From contig JAJKIL010000215.1 of the NCBI GenBank assembly GCA_021154515.1, forward strand, positions 1 to 9,000: DNA of 9,000 nt, written 5' to 3'. The first letter of the stretch is position 1. Every line of letters starts with the position of its first letter. Positions 1 through 6,459 of the stretch are shown here, in pieces. A model generated the notes under the pieces. That model saw nothing but the letters and a program-made list of their open reading frames with translations, ran no database searches and was not told the origin of the DNA. Made by a program: the position numbers and the translations under genes. Origin of the DNA: Niastella sp. (GTDB lineage Bacteria; Bacteroidota; Bacteroidia; Chitinophagales; Chitinophagaceae).

Positions 1-1415
1 CCATAAGCGCCAATAGGCACGCGTATTACTGTTGCAACAGGGAATTTACCACAGCTCAGATAACTCGATTTCGAAATCTCTGTCACCAACTGATTAAAGC
101 CCGGATATATGTAATCGGCAAATTGTACTTCAACAATTGGTTTCACCCCTACGGCGCTCATACCCACTGTTGAACCAATGATGTATGCTTCCTGAATGGC
201 GGTATTAAAAACGCGGGTATCGCTGAACTTCTCTGCGAGGGTTGCCGCCTCACGAAAAACACCGCCCAGACGCCGGCCCACATCCTGCCCATACAATAGG
301 GCTTCAGGATAATCTTCCATTATTTCCCTGATGGCAAACAAGGCCGCATCCACCATAATGATCTTATCATTGCCGAACGGTTGCCGTTGTCCTTTTTCTT
401 CGGTAACAGGTGTTGGTACAAACACATGGTCTGTTACGGTCGCTGTATCTGGTTCGGGTGCTTCAGCCGCTTTTTGAAACTGCTCGTTCACCGCTGCCCA
501 GGCTTCCTTTTCTATGCTTTGTAATTGTTGTGAATCGACGCCAAACTGTAATAAACGCAGCCGCAATTTGGGCAGGGGATCATTCAATGCATGCTTTTCC
601 AGGTCTTCCTGAGTGCGGTAAAACTCCCTGCGCACCCCGCTGGTATGATGGCCCAGTAAGGGCACTTTTGCCTGCACCAGGTAGGGCGTTCTATGCTGCC
701 GTACATACTGCACCACGCGATGCATGGTATCGAAGCTTTCTTCAAAATTGCTGCCGTCGATCCGTACACGGTCAAGGCCGGGAAAGCCTGCTGCATAATC
801 GAAGGCATCCATTACGCGCACTTCTTCAGAAGTAGCGCTTATACCCCAGTTGTTATCCTGCACCAGGTAGATAACGGGCAGCTTCTTTAAGATCGCAAAC
901 TGGAATGCTTCACTCACCTCGCCTTCGGTTACGCTGGCATCGCCTAATGAACAAATTACCACTGGTAATTCGCCACCGGGGCCTTTTACTAATTTATCGG
1001 AGTTTATCTGTTCCAGGTATTGTATGCCTTGGGCAACACCGGTGGTTGGTATTACCTGCATGCCAGTGGCGCTGCTCTGATGTATAATGGTAGGTTTATC
1101 GGCCCCGCGGTAATTGGGGTGGGAATAATATTCGCGGCCGCCGGTAAAGATATCGTCGCGTTTGGCCAGCAGCTGCAGCATTAACTGGTAGGGAGAAAAG
1201 CCGAGACCCAGCAGAATGCTCTCATCCCGGTAATACGGGCTTATATAGTCACAGGGTAATACCTGAAAGGCAGTGGCCAATTGAATGGCTTCATGGCCTC
1301 GTGACGTTGAATGAACGTATTTACAAATGGCGCGGTTTGTTTCATAGGTGTCGGCCATGGCTTTGGCGGTACACATAAGGCGGTAGGCCTTCAATAATGT
1401 GTCGGTGTGCATCAT
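1..1415 (-). CDS. 2-oxoacid dehydrogenase E1 component, alpha/beta fusion (3' end outside window)
   Basis: Thiamine-diphosphate-dependent E1 enzyme that decarboxylates a 2-oxoacid (branched-chain 2-oxoacid or pyruvate type) and passes the acyl group to a lipoyl E2. The 471 visible codons hold a whole alpha region (about 1-290) and then, in the same frame, the start of a beta region (about 350 on). Alpha markers are RGHEA at 39-43, the ThDP/Mg motif opening with GD at 158-159 and closing with NN at 188-189, and GHH at 255-257, which resembles the phosphorylation-loop region of branched-chain E1 alpha. Beta markers are YGQDVG at 375-380, GGVF at 384-387, and E409 in NTAIQEAYIIG, the expected ThDP-contacting Glu. 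Two adjacent ATGs (1415 and 1412) are possible starts. The family is about 650-700 residues, so roughly 200 are missing at the window edge. No E2 or E3 gene lies nearby. The substrate cannot be fixed from sequence alone. The fold and fusion are secure. Confidence 0.93.
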   Translation of the reverse strand, partial: MMHTDTLLKAYRLMCTAKAMADTYETNRAICKYVHSTSRGHEAIQLATAFQVLPCDYISPYYRDESILLGLGFSPYQLMLQLLAKRDDIFTGGREYYSHPNYRGADKPTIIHQSSATGMQVIPTTGVAQGIQYLEQINSDKLVKGPGGELPVVICSLGDASVTEGEVSEAFQFAILKKLPVIYLVQDNNWGISATSEEVRVMDAFDYAAGFPGLDRVRIDGSNFEESFDTMHRVVQYVRQHRTPYLVQAKVPLLGHHTSGVRREFYRTQEDLEKHALNDPLPKLRLRLLQFGVDSQQLQSIEKEAWAAVNEQFQKAAEAPEPDTATVTDHVFVPTPVTEEKGQRQPFGNDKIIMVDAALFAIREIMEDYPEALLYGQDVGRRLGGVFREAATLAEKFSDTRVFNTAIQEAYIIGSTVGMSAVGVKPIVEVQFADYIYPGFNQLVTEISKSSYLSCGKFPVATVIRVPIGAY

Positions 1416-1425
1416 AGATAACCGG

Positions 1426-1433
1426 CAAAAATA
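1426..1433 (-). promoter_or_regulatory. Candidate Bacteroidota -7 promoter box for the E1 gene
   Basis: On the minus strand this reads TATTTTTG, an exact match to TAnnTTTG. Ten bases separate it from the first ATG, so a transcript starting about 6-7 bases downstream would be nearly leaderless. I see no TTG-type -33 element at normal spacing. A short AT-rich box like this can occur by chance, so the call is weak. Confidence 0.25.
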
Positions 1434-1455
1434 GTAATAACAAATGTTAGTTTGG

Positions 1456-1580
1456 ACTGGGATTTTTGAGATTTTTGGGATTTGTGGGATATGAACCTAA
1501 ATTTTCGAAATAATGTCTCTAATTCAGCTGGCATATGCTCTGAACGCTTTGATTTTCCCATACATTCCAATTATCCCAGT
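1456..1580. repeat. Imperfect inverted repeat built of 9-bp degenerate units
   Basis: The left arm has four consecutive 9-mers on the plus strand: TGGGATTTT (1458), TGAGATTTT (1467), TGGGATTTG (1476) and TGGGATATG (1485). The right arm, read on the minus strand inward from 1580, has TGGGATAAT, TGGAATGTA and TGGGAAAAT in the same 9-bp register. The outermost 8 bases, ACTGGGAT (1456-1463) and ATCCCAGT (1573-1580), are exact inverted copies. About 50-60 bp of unique sequence lies between the arms. It does not encode a protein that I can see. It sits between two minus-strand genes, just beyond a terminator. Its origin is unknown; a small non-autonomous or REP-like element is one possibility. Confidence 0.6.
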
Positions 1581-1589
1581 ACAGACAAT

Positions 1590-1622
1590 AAAAAAGCCTC
1601 TCCCGAAGAATCGGGAAAGGCT
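1590..1622 (-). terminator. Rho-independent terminator of the FAH-family gene
   Basis: A 12-bp stem pairs 1595-1606 with 1611-1622, with one C/A mismatch (1600/1617) and a 4-nt loop. On the minus strand it is followed directly by six T residues (complement of A1590-1595). It lies 26 bp beyond the stop codon of the FAH-family gene, so it should end that transcript and insulate the downstream E1 gene. Confidence 0.85.
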
Positions 1623-1648
1623 ATTTCCTTGTAATGATGATCTATTTG

Positions 1649-2260
1649 TTATTTGATCTCTAAACTTAATAGGCTGTCGTCTTCGATAAAAGCTTCCAGC
1701 TCGTCACCAACCACACATTCGCCTACTCCCGCCGGTGTACCGGTAAATACGAGGTCGCCGATGTTCACTGAAAAGTAGTTGGAGATATAGGCCACTACTT
1801 TATCAAAGTTATTCATCATTAACCCAGAATTTCCCTGTTGCACCAGTTCCTTGTTTTTATATAAACAGAAGTTGATGTCTTTTTTGTTTTTGACATTCGT
1901 AAAAGGGATCCACTTGCCAATCACTGCTGAATTATCCCAGGCTTTTGCTTTTTCCCAGGGCAACCCTTTTTCTTTCAACTCATTTTGAATGTCGCGCGCA
2001 GTAAAGTCGATACCAACGGTTACAGCATCGTAATACTTGCTGGCAAATCTGTCCTGAATGTATTTACCATTCTTCGATATACGCAATACCAGTTCACATT
2101 CGTAATGTAATTCGTTTGTGAACTCGGGGTAATAAAAAGGGGTATGAGCCTGAAGTAATGCACTCTTAGGTTTCATAAAAACTATAGGTTCATCCGGAAC
2201 CTCGTTACCCAGTTCTTTTGCGTGAGCCACATAATTACGGCCTACACAGAAAATTTTCAT
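1649..2260 (-). CDS. Fumarylacetoacetate hydrolase (FAH) family protein
   Basis: A 203-residue single-domain member of the FAH superfamily, metal-dependent enzymes that cleave or decarboxylate small 2-oxoacids such as acylpyruvates or oxaloacetate. It is closest in layout to FAHD1 and bacterial homologues of about 200-220 residues. Visible motifs are CVGRNYVAHAKELGN near the N-terminus, the metal ligands E54 and E56 (HYECELV) and D85 (GIDFTARD), and FTGTPAGVG at 172-180. I prefer the ATG at 2260, giving MKIFCVGRNY as in relatives. A TTG three codons upstream (2269) is in frame but overlaps a TTTG box at 2267-2270 that may be part of a promoter. The gene lies 148 bp downstream of pth and has its own terminator. 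The exact substrate is not readable; the cytosolic enzyme family is secure. Confidence 0.92.
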   Translation of the reverse strand: MKIFCVGRNYVAHAKELGNEVPDEPIVFMKPKSALLQAHTPFYYPEFTNELHYECELVLRISKNGKYIQDRFASKYYDAVTVGIDFTARDIQNELKEKGLPWEKAKAWDNSAVIGKWIPFTNVKNKKDINFCLYKNKELVQQGNSGLMMNNFDKVVAYISNYFSVNIGDLVFTGTPAGVGECVVGDELEAFIEDDSLLSLEIK

Positions 2261-2408
2261 ACTCAACAAAGGGTTTAATTGAGATAATTGTTTTCAAGTT
2301 TCATGCGCCTGGAAAAGCCGGGGGTACGTGGTCATAGAGATATTGAATACCAGAATATTACTCACCACAAATATTGGCCTTGCGAAAATAAAGATTCAAA
2401 TTAACAAA

Positions 2409-2984
2409 TCATAGTGTAAACTCCAATTTATTCGCTTCATTCATAGTTCGTTCGATGCCAATAGTGATAAAATTTTCTACCACCTCCACACATTTTTCAA
2501 CCTTTCGTTTTACTAAGGGCGATTCCTCGGGCGTCCAGCGGCTTAGCACAAAATCAGCCTGCGCTCCTTTGGGGAAATTGTTACCGACACCAAATCGTAA
2601 TCGGGGGTATTTATCGGTAAGAAGGGTCTCCTCGATGCTCCGCAATCCATTATGACCGGCACTACTACCCGAAGATCGAAGCCGTATTCTGGAAAGCGGT
2701 AATGCAATATCGTCTACTATTACCAATAATTGTTCCAAAGCGACCGATTCTTTTTCCATCCAATACTTTACGGCCTTGCCACTCAGGTTCATATAAGTGG
2801 TAGGCTTGATTATCGTCAACTTTTTGCCCTTCCACTTCATCTCACAAACGTGTGCCAGCCTTCCTACCCCAAAAAGGCCGCCGTGCTTTTGGGCAAAAGC
2901 ATCCACTACATCAAAACCTATGTTGTGACGAGTATACGCATAATCTTCTCCAATATTACCTAATCCTATTAAAAGGAATTTCAT
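2409..2984 (-). CDS. pth: Peptidyl-tRNA hydrolase
   Basis: Cytosolic esterase that releases tRNA from peptidyl-tRNAs dropped by stalled ribosomes; the bacterial Pth is normally essential. The 191-residue protein has the family's usual length. The conserved active-site residues are present: N10 in GLGN, catalytic H20 in TRHNIGF, N66 in TTYMNLSG, D91 in VDDIALP, and N112 in SAGHNGLRSI. The ATG at 2984 starts MKFLLIGLGN, exactly where family members start. It lies downstream of rplY in the usual prs-rplY-pth order. Here, however, a 297-bp gap with a terminator and a repeat array separates it from rplY, so it may need its own promoter. I could not identify one with confidence. No anomalies in the protein. 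Confidence 0.97.
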   Translation of the reverse strand: MKFLLIGLGNIGEDYAYTRHNIGFDVVDAFAQKHGGLFGVGRLAHVCEMKWKGKKLTIIKPTTYMNLSGKAVKYWMEKESVALEQLLVIVDDIALPLSRIRLRSSGSSAGHNGLRSIEETLLTDKYPRLRFGVGNNFPKGAQADFVLSRWTPEESPLVKRKVEKCVEVVENFITIGIERTMNEANKLEFTL

Positions 2985-3033
2985 AACGGCAATAGTTGAA
3001 TAATGGGTGGTGGGGTAAGCTACATGCAGAAAA

Positions 3034-3223
3034 GGCCAAAAATGATCAAAACAGTCTTAAAAGTCAAGGGTCAAATTAGGCAATCCGGCAAATGGATCAA
3101 CTGGTCATATCAGGTCACCTGTTAATTGAGTCGCACGTCAATTGGGGGTGGTCAGTTTCAGTAAAAAAGGTCAAATCAGTCAATGATCCCTATTCTCAGT
3201 TCCTCATGTGACTCACCTGACCT
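3034..3223. repeat. GTCA-rich quasi-periodic intergenic repeat
   Basis: This fills most of the 297-bp gene-free gap between rplY and pth (2985-3281). G(A)TC cores followed by A-rich bases recur on the plus strand at about 3044, 3054, 3063, 3070, 3095, 3104, 3114, 3130, 3137, 3151, 3170, 3179 and 3185. The spacing is often 9-10 bp. Typical units are GGTCAAATT and AGTCAAGG. Towards the right end the same core appears inverted (GTGAC around 3208-3212 and TGACCT at 3218-3223), and CAGGTCACCTG at 3111-3121 is itself a near-palindrome. No convincing ORF or RNA fold is seen. The periodicity is loose, so this is a degenerate array, not a clean tandem repeat. Confidence 0.5.
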
Positions 3224-3238
3224 CTTTATATTTCGATG

Positions 3239-3263
3239 TAAAAGCCCGGTTTTACCGGGCTTT
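3239..3263 (-). terminator. Rho-independent terminator of rplY
   Basis: A perfect 10-bp stem pairs 3241-3250 with 3254-3263 around a TTT loop, with GCCCGG/CCGGGC as its core. On the minus strand the stem ends in a run of Ts (complement of A3240-3243). It begins 19 bp past the rplY stop codon. It should end or attenuate transcription between rplY and pth. Confidence 0.85.
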
Positions 3264-3281
3264 ATAATAACATTATCAAAC

Positions 3282-3929
3282 TTACTTTTTAGCAGCTGGT
3301 GCTTTTGCAGCAGGCGCTTTTGCAGCAGCAGCGGCAGCGGGCGCTTTAGCTCCGGCAGCAGGCGCAGCAGCTTCTTCCTGTTTCAACTGACGCGTCATTA
3401 CTACTGATGCAATGGGAATACGCGGTGAGTTGAGAATTTCATAATCAGGCTCCTTAACATCTTCAACGCGAATGTTACCATTCAATTCCAGGTTGGTAAT
3501 ATCCACCTCGATGTTTTCTTTCAGGTGCTGAGGAAGTGATTTCACTTTTAATGATTTCACCTTTGTAATAAGGCGACCACCATCTTTTACCCCAATTGAA
3601 ACGCCGGTAAATTTAATAGGAATGGTTGCAATTACCGGTCTGTCCTGTACCATTTCCAGAAAATCTACGTGTGACAGGCTATCTGATACCTTATCAAACT
3701 GCAGATCCTTCATGATACATTTGTAGCTTTTTCCGTCTACTTTAATTTCGGCAAACTGGAAATCAGGAGTATATACGATGGGTTTGAAAGCCAGCACAGG
3801 GGCTGTGAAAGCAACTTCCTGTGTACCGCCGTAAATTACACCAGGCACCAGTCCCTGAGAGCGAAGTTGTCGGGTGGCTTTTTTCCCGGTTTCGGTCCTC
3901 AGTTGTCCTTCGATTGTAATTGTTTTCAT
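3282..3929 (-). CDS. rplY: 50S ribosomal protein bL25, Ctc/TL5 long form
   Basis: Large-subunit protein that binds 5S rRNA. The 215-residue product has the N-terminal bL25 domain (about 1-95: MKTITIEGQLR, the GVIYGG loop at 30-35, HVDFLEM at 88-94) and then the beta-rich C-terminal TL5 domain (about 96-180), which makes it the general-stress-protein Ctc form. Residues 187-215 are a low-complexity tail of Ala, Pro and Lys with AAKAP-type units. At DNA level this tail is built from near-repeated 15-mers of the GCAGCAGGCGCTTTT type around 3290-3345. Such tails are common on bL25 in this phylum. The ATG at 3929 is the only sensible start; its leader is A-rich with no close Shine-Dalgarno. It lies 29 bp after prs and is almost surely co-transcribed with it. 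A terminator follows the stop. Confidence 0.96.
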   Translation of the reverse strand: MKTITIEGQLRTETGKKATRQLRSQGLVPGVIYGGTQEVAFTAPVLAFKPIVYTPDFQFAEIKVDGKSYKCIMKDLQFDKVSDSLSHVDFLEMVQDRPVIATIPIKFTGVSIGVKDGGRLITKVKSLKVKSLPQHLKENIEVDITNLELNGNIRVEDVKEPDYEILNSPRIPIASVVMTRQLKQEEAAAPAAGAKAPAAAAAAKAPAAKAPAAKK

Positions 3930-3958
3930 TGTTTATGTTTGTTTAAAAATTCCTTCTT

Positions 3959-4909
3959 TTAGCTGTTTCTTCTTTGGCTATGTATAAACAGCCCGGTGAT
4001 ACTTCTGTTCTCATACGCATTGCGAATAGCTACAGCAAACAGTTCGGCAACGCTTAAGATCTTCACTTTTGAGATCTTCTGTTTCATGGGGATCGTATCG
4101 CATACTACCAGTTCTTCCAACACACTGTTCTCAATATTTGAGTATGCATTCCCACTTAAAACCGGGTGTGTACACAATGCACGAACGCTACGTGCTCCTT
4201 TTTCCTTCAACAAACCGGCTGCTTTTGCCAGTGTACCACCTGTATCACATATATCATCTATCAACACAATATCCTTGTCGGTAACGTCACCAATCACCAC
4301 CATGCTGGCAATTTCATTGGCCCGTTTACGGTGCTTATCGCATATTACCATTTCTGCATTAAAGTAAGAGGCTATTTCACGAATGCGATTGGCACTTCCC
4401 ACATCGGGGGCCGCGAAGGTAAGGTTTTCCAACTGAAGTTGTTGGATATATGGAATAAAAATAGCAGAACTGTCGAGATGGTCAACGGGAATGTCGAAAT
4501 ATCCCTGGATCTGGGGGGCATGGAGGTCCATGGTAATCACCCGGTCGGCGCCGGCAGCCACTAACATGTTGGCAACCAGTTTAGAACCAATGGCCACGCG
4601 GGGCTTATCCTTCCGGTCCTGCCGCGCGTAGCCATAATATGGGATTACCGCCACCACTTTATAGGCCGAGGCCCGCCGGGCGGCATCGATCATTAATAAT
4701 AATTCGAGTAAATTTTCGGCAGGTGCAAAAGTACTTTGCACCAGAAAAACCATATCACCCCGGATGCTTTCCTGAAAAACAGGCTGAATTTCTCCATCAC
4801 TGAACTTTGAGATGGTTATTTTTCCAAGGGTGGCGCCGAATTTTTGAGCTATTTTCTCGGCCAGGTATTGTGATCCTGTACCTGAAAAGATCTTACTTGA
4901 CATTTGCAT
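3959..4909 (-). CDS. prs: Ribose-phosphate pyrophosphokinase (PRPP synthetase)
   Basis: Makes PRPP from ribose 5-phosphate and ATP for purine, pyrimidine, NAD, histidine and tryptophan synthesis; cytosolic, class I. Counting from the ATG at 4903 (314 residues), the conserved blocks are FSDGE at 34-38, YYGYARQDRK at 89-98, the metal-binding DLHAPQIQG at 126-134, catalytic-region K190 and R192 in CDKHRKRA, and the PRPP loop DDICDTGGTL at 216-225. ATGs at 4909 and 4903 both give the usual family length of about 310-320. An in-frame ATG at 4963 adds 18-20 basic residues with no family counterpart and lies upstream of a near-match -7 box (TATCTTCG, 4929-4936), so I reject it. The gene heads the prs-rplY(-pth) cluster. 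The annotated start 4909 could equally be 4903. Confidence 0.96.
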   Translation of the reverse strand: MQMSSKIFSGTGSQYLAEKIAQKFGATLGKITISKFSDGEIQPVFQESIRGDMVFLVQSTFAPAENLLELLLMIDAARRASAYKVVAVIPYYGYARQDRKDKPRVAIGSKLVANMLVAAGADRVITMDLHAPQIQGYFDIPVDHLDSSAIFIPYIQQLQLENLTFAAPDVGSANRIREIASYFNAEMVICDKHRKRANEIASMVVIGDVTDKDIVLIDDICDTGGTLAKAAGLLKEKGARSVRALCTHPVLSGNAYSNIENSVLEELVVCDTIPMKQKISKVKILSVAELFAVAIRNAYENRSITGLFIHSQRRNS

Positions 4910-5050
4910 ACCGCGATAAAATGTGCGGCGAAGATAACAAGTAGCGTGGGATTTGCCCGACAACCTTTGGACAAAAAATTTATTTCACCTTGATAATTAA
5001 ATAGGAACTCAATGGAAACTGATTAATCGGTGCATCCCCAAATGATGCGC

Positions 5051-5269
5051 TTACTTGGTTACTGTCAGCAAAATATTCGAATTGCCCGGTGTCATCACAG
5101 CTGTTCTATGATTCGATCCCGCTTCTTTCGCGATCTTTTTGGGATAGAATGCATAAAAAATGGCTGAACAAATAAAAATGGAGAAGAAAAGGGCAACAAA
5201 ATACATACCTATACAAAAAAGAAAAGGTTGATAACCTCCAATAGCGGCTAAAGTAGTCTTTCTGTTCAT
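5051..5269 (-). CDS. Small putative membrane protein of unknown function
   Basis: A 72-residue reading frame with no family I recognise. It starts with a short basic N-terminus (MNRK), then a long hydrophobic stretch from about residue 14 to 42 rich in Phe, Ile, Ala and Tyr, enough for one long or two tightly packed membrane segments. A basic segment follows (PKKIAKE), then a polar tail to residue 72. The basic residues after the hydrophobic stretch suggest the C-terminal tail could be cytoplasmic. A box matching TAnnTTTG lies 56 bp upstream of the ATG. It is divergent from radC and sits in the otherwise empty 431-bp gap upstream of prs. No homology evidence is available, so a spurious ORF remains possible. 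Confidence 0.42.
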   Translation of the reverse strand: MNRKTTLAAIGGYQPFLFCIGMYFVALFFSIFICSAIFYAFYPKKIAKEAGSNHRTAVMTPGNSNILLTVTK

Positions 5270-5324
5270 GGGGATATAGATTAAGTATTTACAAAAGATT
5301 TGGATTTCTATATAAAATGGTGCA

Positions 5325-5332
5325 CAAAACTA
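5325..5332 (-). promoter_or_regulatory. Candidate -7 promoter box for the small membrane protein
   Basis: The minus strand reads TAGTTTTG, an exact TAnnTTTG match, placing a start site about 45-50 bases upstream of the ATG at 5269. No clear -33 TTG at standard spacing. It lies in the 125-bp divergent region shared with radC. Confidence 0.28.
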
Positions 5333-5394
5333 GTACATAACGCACATTTTGTGGTTATAGTATTTGTCCGAAAAATAGTAGAAACTTTTGAACT

Positions 5395-6087
5395 ATGCAA
5401 GAACCTAAACTTACAATAAAAGAATGGGCTAAAGACGACCGCCCCCGGGAAAAGCTGCTAGGAAAAAATCCAGCCACTTTGAGCGACTCGGAACTGCTTG
5501 CCATCCTCATCGGAAACGGTCATCGACAAAAGAATGCCGTTGAACTGGCAAAAGAGGTTCTTCGACTGGGCAAGAACAACCTAAATGAACTAGGTAAAAT
5601 TACCATACAGGAAATGATGAGTATCAAAGGAGTAGGTAAAGTAAAGGCCATTACTATCATTGCCGCCCTTGAGTTGGGTCGTCGCCGCCAGGCCTCCCTC
5701 TTCCTTGAAAAACCGTATGTAAAGAGCAGCCGCGATATAGCCAACTACCTGCAAGCGCTGTTGCGCGACCTGCCCAACGAGGTGTTTGCCGTGGCCTATT
5801 TAAACCAGGGCAACCGGATAAATCATTTTGAAATAATAAGCAAAGGCGGTATTACGGGAACCGTGGCCGATCCCCGGGTAATTTTAAAAAGGGCAGTACT
5901 GGAAGACGCGGTTAGCCTGATCCTTTGCCATAATCACCCTTCGGGCAGTTTACAACCCAGCAAAGCCGATCAGGACCTTACCAAAAAAATGAAGGATGCC
6001 GCCAAACTGTTCGACATTTCCCTCTTCGACCATATTATAGTGAGCGAAAACGGCTATTTCAGCTTTGCTGATGCAGGCATGCTTTAA
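5395..6087 (+). CDS. radC: RadC family protein (JAB/MPN+ domain)
   Basis: A 230-residue protein, the usual length for chromosomal RadC (UPF0758). The N-terminal part (about 1-100) contains the helix-hairpin-helix region with KGVGKVKA at 78-85. The C-terminal JAMM-type domain (about 108-228) has E129, H179 and H181 in HNHPSG, and D192, a complete zinc-ligand set, plus TVADPR at 156-161. Despite the name, a DNA-repair role has not been established for the family; the domain resembles deubiquitinase-type metalloproteases. This is the only plus-strand gene here. It is divergent from the small membrane ORF and convergent with the DUF3467 gene, whose stop codon is immediately adjacent. The ATG at 5395 fits the family start. 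No mobile-element context, so this is the housekeeping copy type and not a plasmid/phage anti-restriction paralogue. Confidence 0.95.
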   Translation: MQEPKLTIKEWAKDDRPREKLLGKNPATLSDSELLAILIGNGHRQKNAVELAKEVLRLGKNNLNELGKITIQEMMSIKGVGKVKAITIIAALELGRRRQASLFLEKPYVKSSRDIANYLQALLRDLPNEVFAVAYLNQGNRINHFEIISKGGITGTVADPRVILKRAVLEDAVSLILCHNHPSGSLQPSKADQDLTKKMKDAAKLFDISLFDHIIVSENGYFSFADAGML

Positions 6088-6405
6088 TTACGCCTGGGCG
6101 GTAGGCCCTCCGAAATTCATGGGAATCTGTACATCTTCCAGGTCCTGGATCTTTCCATTGGCGGCTTCAAAACGCTGGATATTCTCCGTTAAGGCCTTCA
6201 TAAAGCGCTTGGCGTGCTGGGGTGTTAATATAATACGTGATTTTACCTTGCTTTTAGGCGTGCCAGGCATCACATTCACAAAATCTATTACAAACTCGGC
6301 GTGGGAATGGGTAATGATGGCAAGATTGGCATACTCCCCTTCTGCTACTTCTTCTGATATTTCGATATTAAGCTGATTTTGCTGCGGGTTTTGATCTTCC
6401 ATCAT
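6088..6405 (-). CDS. DUF3467 domain-containing protein
   Basis: A 105-residue acidic protein of the DUF3467 family, small proteins of unknown function widespread in Bacteroidota. Recognisable features are the Q/N-rich N-terminus, the central segment EGEYANLAIITHSHAEFVID, then FVNVMPGTPKSKVKSRIILTP, then a helical region with HAKRFMKALTENIQRFE and a C-terminal PMNFGGP. It has no signal peptide or membrane segment, so it is probably cytosolic. The start is ATG at 6405, or 6402 immediately after. The upstream in-frame TTG at 6423 coincides with a -7 promoter box and cannot be the start if that box is used. Its stop codon (6088-6090) touches the radC stop codon (6085-6087). It begins downstream of the susD terminator and is probably a single-gene transcript. 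Confidence 0.88.
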   Translation of the reverse strand: MMEDQNPQQNQLNIEISEEVAEGEYANLAIITHSHAEFVIDFVNVMPGTPKSKVKSRIILTPQHAKRFMKALTENIQRFEAANGKIQDLEDVQIPMNFGGPTAQA

Positions 6406-6420
6406 TAAAAGTTTAAGACT

Positions 6421-6428
6421 CAAAAGTA
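6421..6428 (-). promoter_or_regulatory. Candidate -7 promoter box for the DUF3467 gene
   Basis: The minus strand reads TACTTTTG, an exact match to TAnnTTTG, 15 bp upstream of the ATG at 6405. A TTTG is present further upstream, but at 24 bp it is further than the usual spacing of about 19-21. The position just past the susD terminator supports a separate transcription unit. Confidence 0.4.
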
Positions 6429-6459
6429 AGAAACCAGGCGCTAAGGGGGAAACAAAATT

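Noticed and set aside
410..835. 141-codon open frame on the plus strand
   Set aside because: It lies entirely antisense to the well-supported E1 gene, is Arg/Pro/Cys-rich without any family feature, and is a shadow of the coding frame.
2261..2269. TTG start for the FAH-family gene
   Set aside because: The ATG at 2260 matches the family N-terminus, and the TTG overlaps a possible promoter TTTG.
3034..3223. CRISPR array
   Set aside because: The recurring units are only 4-9 bp and degenerate, spacing is 6-16 bp, there are no spacers of CRISPR length and no cas genes.
3996..4564. Overlapping plus-strand open frames of 71-132 codons
   Set aside because: All are antisense to prs, whose conserved motifs run through the whole stretch.
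4910..4963. N-terminal extension of prs to an upstream ATG at 4963
   Set aside because: It would add basic residues not found in the family and exceeds normal length; a near-match promoter box lies within it.
5032..5048. Hairpin GCATC/GATGC downstream of the small membrane ORF, considered as a terminator
   Set aside because: The stem is only 5 bp with a 7-nt loop and no T run follows on the minus strand.
5395..6087. radC as a sign of a phage, plasmid or anti-restriction island
   Set aside because: It is full length with both the helix-hairpin-helix and JAMM parts and sits among housekeeping genes, with no integrase, transposase or attachment site in view.
6406..6423. TTG start for the DUF3467 gene
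   Set aside because: The TTG is inside an exact TAnnTTTG box, and ATGs at 6405/6402 give the normal protein.
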